Shown one piece after another: positions 12,601-27,600 of a DNA stretch of 64,000 nt. The notes beneath the pieces were generated by a model. That model ran no database searches and was not told the origin of the DNA. It worked only from the letters and a program-made list of their open reading frames with translations. Source of the DNA: Ophiura sarsii (lineage: Eukaryota; Echinodermata; Ophiuroidea; Amphilepidida; Ophiuridae); NCBI GenBank assembly GCA_035610835.1, contig CM069452.1, positions 64,566,368 to 64,630,367 on the forward strand, given 5' to 3'. Position 1 is the stretch's first letter, and each line of letters opens with the position of its first letter. The position numbers and the translations under genes were made by a program.

Positions 12601-15600
12601 AAGTAAAGTGTTCAGAGAACATAATTTTCTAGGTTTCTATCCACATTAATCCTTCGTTTTCTTAAATTCATCATGGTTATTAGCGCAAAATTATCAACCG
12701 GAAGTAGATAATCGTTCGTAAAATGACTCCAAATGTTGCTAGTTCCAGGTCGTCTTAACACATTTCGAGGAATTTCACGGCGATATTCATGTAGAGGAGA
12801 AAATTTCCTATCGGATTGTTGATGTCTGCCTTTGGATTAAGTTTTAGATTGTCAACAATGTATGCTAAACTGAGCCGCTTATAATTTGCTTGAATCACGA
12901 TTTTCATCGAAAATACGTGATTTCAGTACTACATGCTGCGAGTGCGACTATACGCATACATGTATTGTATAGCGAATGGCATATCGAATACTACACACCA
13001 TGCACACGGTCTACACGTTCAGTCACAGTGCAGTATGAAAGCCGCATGCGTACAAGAAAATCGCAGGCGTACAAGAAAGCCGCATGCGTACAAGAAAGTC
13101 GCAGGCGTACAAGAAAGCCGCATGCGTACAAGAAAGTCGCAGGCGTACAAGAAAGCCGCATGCGTACAAGAAAGTCGCAGGGGTACAAGAAAGCCGCATG
13201 CGTACAAGAAAGTCGCAGGGGTACAAGAAAGCCGCATGCGTACAAGAAAGTCGCAGGCGTACAAGAAAGTCGCAGGCGTACAAGAAAGCCGCATGCGTAC
13301 AAGTCGCAGGCGTACAAGAGATGCGCAGGCGTTCAAAAGAGGCGCAGGCGTACAAAAGAGGTGCAGGCGTACAAAAGAGGCGCAGGCGTACAAAAAAGGC
13401 ACAGGCGTACAAAAAAGCCGCTTTAAAGAAGGAGAAAAAAAAGCAAGAAAGAAAAATAAAGTCCAGATCCAATTCCCAGCCCAGTCCCGATAACAAATTG
13501 TTGCCCCCCCCCAAAAAAAAAGGTAGAAATCTCTTTAAATTTGTGTCTCTTCACCTTTCACTTCTCTACTAGTATTTCTTTCTTTCTGTGTGTCGTGTCA
13601 TTCATTTAAATCAATGAGTCAGGTTTCTCAGTTCATTCATACAAATGCACGCCCTATTTTATAAAATAAATAAAATACCCTTTAAAAATCTGACCTTTTT
13701 TGCGGGTATAAATAATTATTATTAAAAGTTTTCATTGTAAATTATTTATTCCAAGGCAAATAACTTATTAACAGAATCGTGAATGGAAAATACATGTAAT
13801 ATTGAAAGGAAATATTTTAAAGGGCATTCTTGCATGATTTACGTAATTTGACCTCCGACCCAAGATTGACCAATCGGAGGCCAGATATTTCGTCAACAAA
13901 CCAGAATAAAAATGGACGATTACCTCGTCAATAAAACGCTACAAAGTGCTAGTTCTAGCCTGTCTTAACGGACATGAAAAATAATGACCATAAGTTTCAA
14001 AGAGAAAACATATTTTTACACCAAGTGTTTTTGGCTTCTTGGATTAAAGTAAAAAAGGTATGTTTTGAAGCAAAATTACGACGGGTTAAATTATGGAAGC
14101 TTACTTGAAATTTACGTTCGTGATTTTAATTAAAATTGAATCCTTTTTCAAATGAAAATTTGCTTCTTTGGATTAAAAAAGTTGACAGAAACATCTTAGC
14201 TATCATATTTGGGAGCATAATTTGTATTAAAAGCTATCTTAATGGGTGATAAAAAATAGAAATGAAGCTCATGTCGAAACTCATTAATATTCATGAGTTG
14301 TGAAACTCTACGAAATTCTATGCATACGAGTCTAGTAAACGGAAGCAGTTAGCGACGGACTGCGGTCTGCCTGTTACGTGGGACTCTTTTACTGATAGCA
14401 GGGTGGAACAATGTCAACAATTTACTGAAGTACTCTCATATTGGTAGTAGTAGGGTGAAACATTGACAGTCAGACTCTTCGCTTAATCGGTGAACAGAGA
14501 GGTGACAAGACCCATTTGGCAGACCAAAAAATAAACTATTCTATGATTGTGATGGACTTCACGAGTAGGGTTATTTAGTCAGTGGATTGGTCATTAATTT
14601 GTTGAGTATTATTATTAGTAGTATTATTCGGGTAATACTTGTGGCAGGAGACTGGGAAACGAGATCGCTTAGGTTTGAATTTCAGATGCTTTACCATGCG
14701 AGGTCTTGTGGCCCAGTGGATAAGGCAGTTGCCAGGCAAGCAACAGATCCTGGGTTCGATTCCCGGGCGAGATCGTTTTCCCATTATTGTCTCTTTTCTA
14801 CCCCCGACGGCGAACCTATTTAAAATATTTATAATTTGTTTAATACCCGTCGTATATGCCTATTATTCCTATTAATTTGTTTGTTTGGGTTTTTCCTTGA
14901 CCTTATCTCAAAACAAATCAGACCAGCCCTAGTATTTTCAGCACATAATATTAACCCTAACGGTCACGAGTACTAACAAATAGTAACTCTAAGCCTATCT
15001 CCAAGCGCATGTGCGGACAGTTTTCGATGACGTAATCGATCGAACTTATAGTGAGCACGGTATACTGCGCCAACGAGTTGTTGAGGATCGTGGCTTAGTG
15101 GATGGGATGACATGCGGATTCCGGCCAGTCCCCTGCGATATAGTTTGTTTTTCTCTTCCAAAGTTGTGATCCTGGTTAAAAACCCGGTTAAGGGGTTAGG
15201 GTTATAACAATGAAACAAAATCTGCTTTACATACCTGAACCCTCCACCATGTCCTTTGCAATGCCATACAGCAACCTAGTGCCATCTGCATCATTGAATG
15301 CTTTCTTACCAGATTCTATGGAAGAAGAAAAAAGAAATAGATTCAGTTAGATCATGGTAAAGTGATACTTATCACTAAATTCTGTTATTCTGCCTCGATT
15401 AAGTGTCGTTTGAGCGTATTATGGCATGGCTACAAACGCGCGGCATCAAACATTTATGGGGCTCGTCCAGAGAATATGCTACAGGCAGGATCACTCCCCC
15501 TAAAAAATAATTGTTTGCCTCTTTTTATGCTGAAATATCATCATGCAATTCTGGAAATGCAAAAACAAAAAAATTGCATTTCAACAAAGAAAATTCAGAT

Positions 15601-18600
15601 ATTTATTCTGATGTATCAAATATCATATCATTCTATTTAGTTTTGACTCCACACTTCTTTTTACTAGAACCTATGACTGTAATATAATTTTTTTGGACAC
15701 TAACAAGGAAAGTCCATCCCCGAGGCCAAAAAAATATGAAAGTTGACTTGCCCTTTCCGACCGACCCGGAAATCTAGGGTTGCTATTTATTTATTTTTTC
15801 AAAGTAAAAAAAAAAAGCAGAAAAAAAAGCATAACAATAAAGAAAGATGAAAACGTGTTTTTGAGTAATATTTGCTCGTTTAACAATTTTAAAAAATAAA
15901 TAAATAAATCTTAAAAAAAAAAAATTTTGGTGTAGTTTCTCCCTTTTCAAATTTAAAAAAAAAAATCCGACCGTCCGACCCATACAAGTCAACTTTTTTT
16001 TGTTGGCCTGACTAATGCGTGCTACACCAGCATAAGGATTATTCCTTTGGTGATGAGCATATAAGGCTTCCAAATTCATGAACCCGCAACAACAACAAAA
16101 CACTTTCAGATAGTATGTACAGGGAGTTTAGGATGATCATTTGAATTTTTGATTGATTGATTAATTTCTTGCTTACAATGATCTGCTTTGGAATTTAATC
16201 ATGTTTCAGCGTGTGAATACCGAATCTACAATGGTGTTTACGTCGTCTGCGTGGTTTATTTCACGAGGGCAACGTCCGAGTGAAATGAACACGCAGAACA
16301 CAAGTTGTAGATTGGTGATGCACATACACTGAAACATGATTTAATCCCTTTCAACAACAACCAAAGATAAAGTTAGACAATGCAACTAACAACATAATTT
16401 AACAATTTCACTCAAAACTACTTTCAAAAACCTTTACAGTAAATTGTGAAATTAAAATAAGTGTCAAGTTCATTTTAGCTTCAAAAGTTGACGTAAACAG
16501 TGTGTGGCGATCATTCCAAAACAACATACACCTGCGGTTGCGTTTGCTTCGCTCGTAAACAGATTATCTGCATGGTGCAGTTCGGTTGGTGTGCTGGTTG
16601 CCCATAGCAGCATGGTTTATCTCAAATTAACAACGCTTTGCTACTGTACTTAAGGTATGGGGGAGTTGTTGAATCCACATTTAAAGATAGTAATTAAAAA
16701 AAATTCCTGTTGCTCCTCCTACCTCCCACTTATGATCAAGAGGACAATTTAAAAGTACTACTAAAGGGTTCAACAAAAGAAAGTATACCACTTTGTTTAT
16801 GTCATTTTGAGTAACATTCAATTTTTTTTTGACCAAACAAGCTAGATAGGCATTTAGATGAATCTTTAAGGCATAATTTGATACCAAATTTACCTCCTAA
16901 CAACAAAGATAAACCATGATTAGCACCATTTAAAGAAAATTGGTCACTTTTCAAAAGTCACATTTTCAACGCACGCAAGCCGCGAGAAAATGCTGTGCGT
17001 GGCACTTTGAATGGCCGGGAATGAAATGGATATTGATCACACAATGCAACTGCGTTGGGTTGTGCCTGAGCTAGCGGGCTATTTGATTATGAACAGGTAA
17101 CATGTGGTCTTTTCTTCCCGCATATGTGACTTTTAAAAAGTGACTAATTTTCTTTAAATGGTGCTCGTCATGGTTTATCTTTGTTGTTAGGGGGCAAATT
17201 TAGTATCAAATTATGCCTAAAAGATTCATCTAAATGCCTATCTAGCCTGTTTGGTCCAAACAAATTTGAATGTTACTCAAAATAACATAAACAAAGTGGT
17301 ATACTTTCTTTTGTTGAACCCTTTATACTTACTCAGTGTGGTAATATTCTTGATGACATTCAAGACACTTTTACGGATACCGAGATGTTTATTTCTGGTG
17401 TCGTGCTGATGCCAATTGAAGGCTAGCGTGACTAGAATGGGCATGCCTCCTTGACCGATGGCCCTGGCAGAGTTACTCTCTGTGCAAAAGACAAAGCACA
17501 CAAGATGAAGTTACGGGAATAGAGCAGAATACGCTGTTTTACGGGGTTATAAGAACCATATTTGGCATTTTCTGTTATGTTTTTAATTTCATATTCAATA
17601 GGTTTATTTACTTAGTTTTTGTTTCTTTACAAATGAAAATGTAGAACAATTATTAACAGGAAATCTGCAAAGAGGTTTTATGCGAAAAAACACCTGGCAA
17701 TACTCCAAAAATCTATCCCAGATTGATAAACCCTCTCACCCTTAGGCCAATAGGTTTTTTGTAATGCCCTGAAGTGCCAAAAATGCATTCAAAACCCCTT
17801 AAGCGGGCCTCTGGGCCCTTTGTTCGCTTAACTTACTTCGTTCCCCCCGTCAGCTATAACTCTGCATAAAACCGTCACCAGCTTGAGCTGACATTGAGCT
17901 GGGATACAAGTAGCACAAGGTTTTAAAATGACAAGGTTTTTGTAACTTTCAACCTCGTAATAAATTAAAAATTATGTGTTATTTTAGATTACAACTTACT
18001 TGATTTTACAAGAAAACACATGGTCTCAAGAGTAAGTCTGCAAAAACAAGAGCAAATACAGAGAATGAATTATCACATTATTGGAGATGTTCCTCAGGAC
18101 TGTTAGATTAAACTGTTGACATAGGATTATCGTATCTAGTCCAGGTTTTAACACACTATAAACGTGGACCGTTTCATGCGACATTAATTTTCACACTTTT
18201 TAGGGCTCCAAGTAGCTACCGCGAAAATAAAAACATGCAAACATATTTATTTTGTGTACTATAAGTCTATGTAATGAACTTTCAAATCGCAAATTAAAAG
18301 AAACACAAGCAAAATAGCTGAAAATAAGCAAAGCGCAAAAATTTAATCGCACATTAATTCTGACTACACATGATAACCCTATTTTATTGTGGATAATAAT
18401 CAACTAATTCAACAATACCAATTTTTTACTCCTTTAGTATCAAAGAACAGATTGTCTCCCTTTCTGCTTGTGCTTAAAAAGTATCCTTACTATTATCCAG
18501 GGGAGATTTTCCTTCAATTCCCACAATTCCCAATAAAAAAGAGTGGAGGGATATTTCCTTCAATTTAGATTCTTTTAACATGACAACTCTGAGTGTGGCA

Positions 18601-21600
18601 TCTAATCTGAAGTCTCGTGTTATTCAACCATTGACGCCCCCCCCCCCCCCCCTCCCCTATTCCCCCTCAGCCTGTTTTGGGTAATAAAACTATCAGGGGA
18701 GGAAAGCGATTCAAACGAGGGGTAAGACCGGCTCCCCCTGGCACCAGGAATCAAACTCTGGCAAGTCCCGCCCCCTACATATGCGACCCGACATTTTCAC
18801 GCGCATAAAGATAGCCTGCCTGATCTTGTCACAAGATAGCGAAAAAGCGCACTCTACCAGCATAGTACTGTAGTACTCTGGGCGGTTAGGGTTAAAAAAC
18901 GATTTCTGCAATTGATTGCTTGCTTCAGAATGTTTTATCACCTGAATGGCAGGCACACTTTAAAAGCATATTTTATGGCAAAAGAATGTATCTTATATGA
19001 AGTTTTCTAACAGTATACTTCCTTTCAACACGATCAAAGTTAGCTTTTTTCTCCATAAATCATGTAGTGGTAAAAGGCAGTATATTACTTGTATTGTCTT
19101 TACAAGTTGCAACCTTTTCCTAAGTGAGGATTATTGAACCAAGTTAACACAATCCATGTTAAAAGGAAGTATATCACTAGGAAAGTACATGTAAGATACA
19201 TCCTTTTGCCATGTGTGGTGCTAGAGTCAGGCTGATTTGTGATGGCTGCATCCAGGTACTGTAAAAGTGCTAATTTTCGCGTGATTAAATGTTCACACTT
19301 TGCTGATTTGCAACCATTTCACTTGTTTTTAAATTCGCGATTTGAAAGTTCATTACATAGACTTACACACAAAATAAATATATTTGGGTGTTGTTATTTT
19401 CATGGTAGCTGCTTGGAGCGTGAAAAAGCACGGAAATGACCACGTTTACAGTATGCAATTGAAGAGAAAGATGCAAGTTGGAAAACTTTTAGAATTTTCC
19501 AGGGTTAGTTAATGAACAAAATGAACTTTTATTCGAAAACTAAAAATCTCAATTTGGATGAGAAAAATATGAATTTCACACAAGACACACAAGGCAGAAA
19601 AAATTGCTTTTCTTGCCACGATCAGTGATAATTTTCAAACTGAAAAAAATGTTTGCATCATCGATACTTACTTTAGTACACTATTGTTCTTACGGCACAA
19701 ACTGATGATGCGAAACAGACACGTAATCGCTCCAGATTTACCAAGATACGAAGCGTTGACAGCTACGAGAAAACCCAAAGAGAATAGATTGTTATACAGT
19801 GATCAAAACAAGTTACTTATTCCCAGGAAATATACAGTCCTCAAAATAAGTAACTGACCAGGTAATAACTATGCTCTCACTGCCAATACTATAGCTTCTA
19901 CGTACAAATCATATATTATAAAGAAATTTCTTCTCCTTAATTTGAGATATTACACATGAAGATTGAATGAATGAATATTCATCAGTTATGTCCCCAAAAC
20001 CAAAGGAAAGTCTGTTTTTCATTTTAACATTTTTTTCGTCTACATGCAGCCTCGAACTAGCAACAAGTAGATTATTGAGTAACTGGTAGCGACAACTCAC
20101 AGGTTAATAGTAAGATGAGGATTGTGGATGCTATGCTTCAATTGATCAATGCCGCTCATACACATACCTGTCACACTGTCCTGCGTGTTCAAAACCTCAG
20201 TGTGAAAATGTAAACTGCACTTTGTTCTATCCTTTTCAATGTAGCGTTTTTAATTATTAACCGAACTTTGTGAACAATGTTTCAATTTAAAGAGAAGAAA
20301 TTTCTTCACAATTTTATTATTTAGAGTTTTTACGTAGGAGCTATAGTTTTGAAGTTAAAAGTATATTTAATACCTGGTCAATTACTTATTTTAAGGACTG
20401 TATATGCTCATAACTCCAAAACGATATACAAATATTAATAATAAAATTTCTTCTCTTTGGGACGATTGACTGAATATTGATAGAGCTATGTGTCCAAAAA
20501 TCAAAATGCCACCTAGGTAAAGCAATGGGAAGATTATCAATTTTCTGATAGCAACAACTCGCTGCTCAAAAGTGGGATTTTGACCGGAAAAGATTTCCAT
20601 ATCAATATGTCTTATATGCATACTATAAATGAAAATTGTACTTTGTTTTTCAACGTGAAGGGTCAAATATAGCCTTTGCCTTATATTGGGGTACTTACAG
20701 TTGGTTGCATAGACTTTCAGGACTTGAAGCACAGGGTGTAGAATAACTGTATTGCTTGCGTTGGTTCTGAGCATGCCCAGTGTGATGGGTAAAGCGCCAC
20801 TCAGACGGGCTTTCACGCCAAACTTGCGATCTGTTGGCAAATTCAACAACAATAATATGAACATGACATGAGAAATAATAACTAGAATTATGATCAGAAC
20901 AAACAAATTGGAAAAGCTTAGAGCGTTAACCGCATCAGAGATGTAACAGAGGTAAAATATAATTCCTGAAAATCAATAGAACGAATTCAAATGTTCATGG
21001 CGACCACTACCGAGCTCTTGCTCGCGGTATCAAATATTTATCTGGGCTTGTATGGAGAATAGGCTACAGGGTATCTATCACCCACTTTAATTTGTTTTTT
21101 CCTCTTTTTAGGCTGACATATCATCAATTATAGAAATAGCCTAATTTCTGGAAATCCCAAAAGTTCCGGAAGGGTTACATCTCTGCCACATGAAGCGCTC
21201 AAAGCCTGTAGCTTGACTATTTTAAGCGTGATCGTCTGTGGGTTAATTTCACATTGTCCATTCAATGTTTAATCACACTACGACAAAACATCTTTTTCAT
21301 GTAATGTTTTAATTTTTAAAATTGTCCGTCTTATCCTTGAATCACACTGAATTCTTAAACATTAAAGAGACTTGTTGCTGTTTTCCCCAACTAATAAACA
21401 TGCATTTTTGACATCAAAATTCATTGAATTCATCTGAAGCTGCGGAACTCTAGATTTTATTATTAACACAATTCTATGTACAAAATTCATTTTTTAACAA
21501 TTTATCTTGAATTTTTCTAACCCACCTTTGGGACCAATCTTGGCCAGAATTTGATGCAGTATCAACAACAGATCATCGCTCGGTGGTTGCTGCTTGGCGG

Positions 21601-24600
21601 CAGAACCCAGTGCACTCAGTAGTATCTGCGTAGCACCTCGAGATACCAGTGTGCTGGCCCTCTTGGCCACGCACACTAGCTCCAGCAGGCATTCAGCGAC
21701 ATTCAACGACGTCTGAGTGTCCCTGGAGCTCTGTTGTAGGAAAAAATAAATCGAGAAAATTAAAATGGACAAGTCAAAAACTGACCCAATCATTGCTGAC
21801 CCAATCATTGCACAAATTGTGGGACAGATTTTTTGCTTTATTTCAAAATATAATAGATTGTTGATAATAATTAATTTTTCCCTCATGGTCAAGAAATGAA
21901 AAATTCAAGCCATCTTACAGCAGCCAATTGATGCAGAATAGCGTGGGCGCACTTAAGTGTGACACGTGCGAACGCCAGAATTGTGAATGTATGCGAGAAA
22001 TACTCTTGCATCCAGAGATATAAACTGCAAATTTGGAACAGAATAAACTATAGTCTTCTCGTCTCTCTTTCTCTCTGGAGTACTGTAGCGTGTGTATTTA
22101 TATTCTAGATAATTTGCAAGCTGATTTATCTACTGTCTGGTATTCATTTAATGTATCACATCTGCCATTTCAGGTGTGAATCTCTCATTGAGCCTCCTTT
22201 GGTGTCTCGACTATCATAGGACTACCATTATAGGACTACCGTATCTGAGCCTAAGAACAGCTTCCAATCAGAGGACTACTATCAACATGAGAAGAGCTAT
22301 CCATATCCAGGGTCAGAAATTCGAGGAGAATCAGAAAATTTATTCTCGCAAAGATTCCCGCCGGTAAAGTTGCGAGAATCCAAGTTGATTCTCATAGATA
22401 ATCTGTCTAACAACACTATTTGAATGGAGGAGAATACATAGATTCTCGCAAAATTCTGTGCAAGAATCTAAATGGATTCTCGCAATCTTTGACGAACTTC
22501 TGACCCTGATATCATTGGTTTGACTCTTGAATAATTTCTTCTTTATGGCTTTTTTTTCTTCAATTTCTTTCTGTGCTCAAGACATTTTTTTCAATAACCA
22601 TTTAAAAATTATGATAATTGGTGTATTTCTTACACAAAATTGTTGGTAACCAGACCTATCATGAGATGTTATTTAGGTCAGTGATTTTAGAAAATAATAC
22701 ACTGATTGAAATACAACAATGTATGTTCATGCCCCAATAACCGTGTGGTACAGACCAGGCTGTCAGAAAACTCCAAACAAAGAGCTTAGGCCACACCAAA
22801 ATAACTGTTCTAATTTTTTCTCCTTCCAATTTTCAAAAAAAAATAAAAAAATAGAAACATTTTTTGAAATTGTTGCCATTTTTTTGAAATTTTTGAAATT
22901 TTTTAAAAATTCACAAAAATGTACAGACTTTTTTGTGGAAAAACAAAAACAAACAAAATTGCCCGACCGACCAACCCTCCCTGAGAGATCTTTATGCCTG
23001 TAGTACAGGGTTTTTTTGTGGCCTCACAGAAGGTAGGCCAATTTATTCCCATACTCATATTTCTCTTAGTCATATGGATACGATACATAAATTGCGGCCT
23101 CTCCACAAGAGGATCAATTTTGAGAGGTGTCGGCTGATACATAAATAGTTTGGCAGATTGCCTGCAATCTATACCACCGTATGTGCAGTCTGTTTGTGGC
23201 TCATCACATCAAAAGTAACATCTTGTTGACCAGCCTATTTTGAGACATATGTGATGCGATCTGTGAAAACCCGTCGGATGTCGCAAAATGTGAACTGGGA
23301 TTATGGGTAAAATTTAAATTTTAAATTTTAAAATTAAAAAAAAAAAAAAAGTTTTTTTTAAAGATTTTTTAAAGAAAATCAAATTTCAATACTTTGTGTC
23401 ATCATCTTTCATGAAATTTCACCTTCAAACACTTACTTAAGTCACTTTTGTTATTAAACTTATAATGTTATTCTATTGATTTTTTTTTTTTTTTTGGCCT
23501 GTTTTCATGATTTCTTGTTTTGTAGCTTTTTATGACATCACAATCATCATTCACGCATAACTTTTTTGTAGCAATCGTAGAAAATGATCCAAACAGTTCT
23601 GTAATCAGCAGAGTTTTAGCTTTCTTATGATATAAATATCTCTAATATGAAAAATGCCACCATGTGGCGGGTTTTCACAGATCGCATCACATAGACAAAA
23701 TGTACCTTTTGATGTGATATATCTTAACATCTTGCATGATCATCGACATCTATTAGGCACAAACAAAATGTTGTATTGGCATAACGTGCCATTGAAAATT
23801 TGGGTAGGGCAGGCGTGATTTTTTTAATTTTTTTAAATCTTGAATAGTATATCTTACTATAAATTACTAAATTTGATCTCACACTCACAGAGTCAAATAA
23901 ATCACAAAAATATCATGAGGCCATTTGCGATCTTCAGATTTGCTGTGTACTGTATTCCTTTTTGATGAGTAGCACCAAAGATCTTGTTTTTAATTTTCTT
24001 TTAAATTTTCTTTTTTATTTCTTTTTTCCTTCTGCAAAATAAAAGTCAGGTCGGGAGTAAATTAGGGTCGGGTGTAAATTAGGGTCGGGCGGGTTACTGC
24101 CAATACAACAACAAATGGTGTAGTAAATGACATGCACACAGTTGTTCCTATATAACTGAGATTGAGGTATTCTAAGGCCAAGAAGAAGAGAAAAAGATCT
24201 GTCTCACATACCCGCGCAAGTATGTGGAGTCACTGTTGCCGCATAACCCTACGTGATGAGCCCATTTCTTTCTTCTTCTTTTTTTTTTGGGGGGGGGGGG
24301 GGTAATTGTCCGAAATAAATTGGGAAAACATTGGCTCGGAAAGGGCAAAAATAAATGTGGGCCAAAAACAAACAAACAAAAGAATTTCTGCATTTAGGCC
24401 AAACAAAGAAGAAAGTCTGTCTCAGAAACATTTTGCAAATAAGTTAAGTGCTGTGCGATTTATTGATTTTTTGATGATTTCTTTTTTTAGAAAAAGGCTA
24501 TGAGGTATGCTATTTTTTATTTTATTTTTCCTTTTTTTTCTTTTTTTGCTAATCCAAGCTTACAGACAACTTTTTTCAGAAAAATCAACAACAACAAAAA

Positions 24601-27600
24601 TAAGTTTTTTAGCCCTCAGCGCACAGACCTACGCGCCGTAGCTCATTTCACATACCAATGCGGGCAGGCTTCTGAGACAGACCTTCTTCTTTGTTTGGCC
24701 TTAACATAGCTATTTTTTCTTTAAAAAAATGAGCTATTATCCCAAATGTATGTGAGACAGACCTTCTTTTCTGTTGCCTAATACATAGTTGATATAAATA
24801 GCTAATACTCAAACCCAAACCGAATTGAGATGTGCCCATCTGTTCTTTACCTCCAATGTAGCCAGTAAGGTTTCCACTCCGTGGGTGTTAGTTGACATGA
24901 CATCTTTACGAACTTTGTCTGTAGAAACAAAATCATAACAAATAAACACAACCAGTCAATCGTTTGCTATTACGACGAATTAATCTATACACTTTTTAGA
25001 TCATAACATTTTTCATAATTTGGTCAAATGTTGCCATAAACAAAACAATAACAAAAACTCAAAAAATAATTTTCACGTCTGTGTATTTTGTCCCTTCTCA
25101 ATACAGCCTCCAAAAGTTTGGGAGGGAGGTCCTAATTTTCTTTGATTATCAGCCCATATTTGGCGCTTTTACCAACTTTATGCTATTATTCATGGGTTTT
25201 GTTGTAATTTTTCACTTTTTATCTGTGGCCCCTCACTGCATTTCAAAATATCCAACATAGGTCAGTTGTTTCCTTGATACTGAATGTAATCAGAATACCT
25301 TTTGTTACATTACGCTCCTTAACACTTTTCACTTGGCTATTAGTTGTACCATATTCAAAACAGATTTTTCAGACACCTTTCCAAACTTTCAAAGTCTATC
25401 TCAAAGATTACTAGGCATGTTTGTACTTATTTGAATGCAATTCTCATGGTGATGACATTCAATAATGTTGACATCTTTGAAACGTATTGTGATATTTTGG
25501 AATTTGTGTGGAAAGTGTTAATCCGCTTATTACTGCTTTACACTTCCAGTTCATATTAGCATTAATCCCTAACCCTAGAAAGTATTGCAGTGGGGATAGA
25601 CCGATGACCTGGGGAGGGGTTATATGAGGGGACCACGCCATTCCGCCATGATGATCGTCATACAACTGATGCATGCTATACATCAAAACGAATGGGGAGT
25701 GAACAAGTGGACAACCAAGAGAGCAGCAAAAACTCCACCAATTGGCACCCACCTTGTTCTTTAATGCAGTACTGTATCTTGGCCGTTGTGTATCGTATCT
25801 GCTCCACATCTTCAGAACTGGAACTGATAAGCTTGTCTAAACTGTACAGTAGCGTGCCAATCCGCGACCTGCAAACATCAAAATATAGAAAAAGTAAGAT
25901 CAGTCAGGGGTTCTCAATAGGCAGCCCGCTAGCCAGACCACACCCAAATTCAACCATTGCATATGGTACATGTCAATTTTTATAGTCTATTTCACTTCAA
26001 CGAGATAGTTATGTCACTGCATCATTCACATTCAATGATTGTAGTACATGTACATAAATGTGCACACGCCACAATATCTATCAAGACCATCGACCGATTT
26101 AGAATTCAACCATTGCATTATAACGTTGCGTTACTTTACACTTTATTTCACTTCCAATGTCACTGTCACATTATTCACTGATTGCAGTTTTACATGAATG
26201 CACACGCCTACTAAAAGTGCTGATTTATACACACATGGGTAGAAAGAGAAGACATTTGCACACGCAAATTGTTATTAGGAAGTAAAATATGCTATGGTAG
26301 AGCACGCTATTTAAAGCCAATACACATACACAGTGTTAACATTTAGTATCATTATGACTAGCAGCTTCAAGAAACTGGTACATTTGAATTGAATGAAGCA
26401 TGACATGGTAATTGCCCTCATGTGGCTTGGTTTTATAAATGTATGTTCCGATCACATTTTTGGAGCTATGACATTTTTTCACATCAAGATATTTTGATAT
26501 CAGAAGAATCCACATATTTTTGTCATTATGTCTGTACAATCTTGGGGGCCAGAAATGTTTCATTTAGAAATGATAGGCTAAAATGTGGTGCATTACTGAC
26601 AAAGGTGGTTAACCCCCAGCCAGTTTGTGTACTACTCAATGGGCAAATTTCTTATGAACTTGTGCTTCTAAGATAAGAACCATTGGAGTTATGCAACTCA
26701 AACTTCGGAATGTGACAATTTTATGGATGACCTTCCATGTAAAATAGAAAACATCAAGTTGAAAATCGGGCCAGCAATCAGAACATATGAATTGAAGGGG
26801 AAAAACAGGTTTACATAAAAATCTGACGATACTGGGATTGAAAACCAGGACCTTTTCAGTCCCTAATCGAATGGCATACCACTAGATCAGCTAGGCTGTC
26901 AGTGCCAAGGTAGCGAAAAGTGGAAGGGTAGCCAATAGTCTATTACCAAATGAATCTGTATAACTCATACAATTCACCATCAGAGTGATTATGTAACTCC
27001 ATGGTAACTGGATCACGCACCTTAATGTATGCTAGCACAACCCATTGACTTTATGTAGCGATCATTTCGATCAGTGTTCAGGACTCGAAAGCGTGATCCA
27101 GTTGCTATAGTGATAAACGGCATGTTAACACTTCGATAGTGAATAGAAGTTCTTGTGCTACAATGTAGACTAATTTGTGATAGAGCTTACTCATAAGACA
27201 ATTTCTTTTTGTTATGTTGTCCTCGACCGCCCGCTCGTCAGATTTAGGGCCGCTCCAATTTATTTTATTTTTTTCAGATGTTTTTTTTAGATTTTTTTTT
27301 TTCTTCAGATTTTTTTTTTTTTCAATTTTTTTTTCCTTTTTAGATTTTTTTTTTCTTACAGATTTTTTTTTAAACAGTTTAAATGGCATTGAATATTAAA
27401 TTAAGTGTTTATAACATATATGTGCAACTCTTAGAGTGATTTCAACTTCTTGTTGGCTAAACTTTGAGCTTCCGCTGGTAAAAGAAAATTAAAAAAAAAA
27501 AATCCGCCCGCCCGCCCCTCCTCTCTGAAAGCTGTGGAGGACAACATAACACCTTTTTTTTGGGGGGGGGGGCCTAAGGCAGAACTATTAAAAGTTGAGG

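Noticed and set aside
12890..13572. Long overlapping ORFs (up to 186 codons) on both strands
   Set aside because: They arise from a 19-bp repeat unit lacking stops; all frames are equally open, which marks repeat structure and not protein coding.
14702..14775. Functional tRNA gene (Ala-like anticodon GGC)
   Set aside because: The anticodon loop lacks U33 and the acceptor stem needs a shifted register; better explained as a tRNA-derived repeat.
20391..20906. 171-codon minus-strand ORF as a stand-alone gene
   Set aside because: Only the part 20830-20699 is AGTPBP1 exon 5; the rest is intron read-through beyond clear splice sites.
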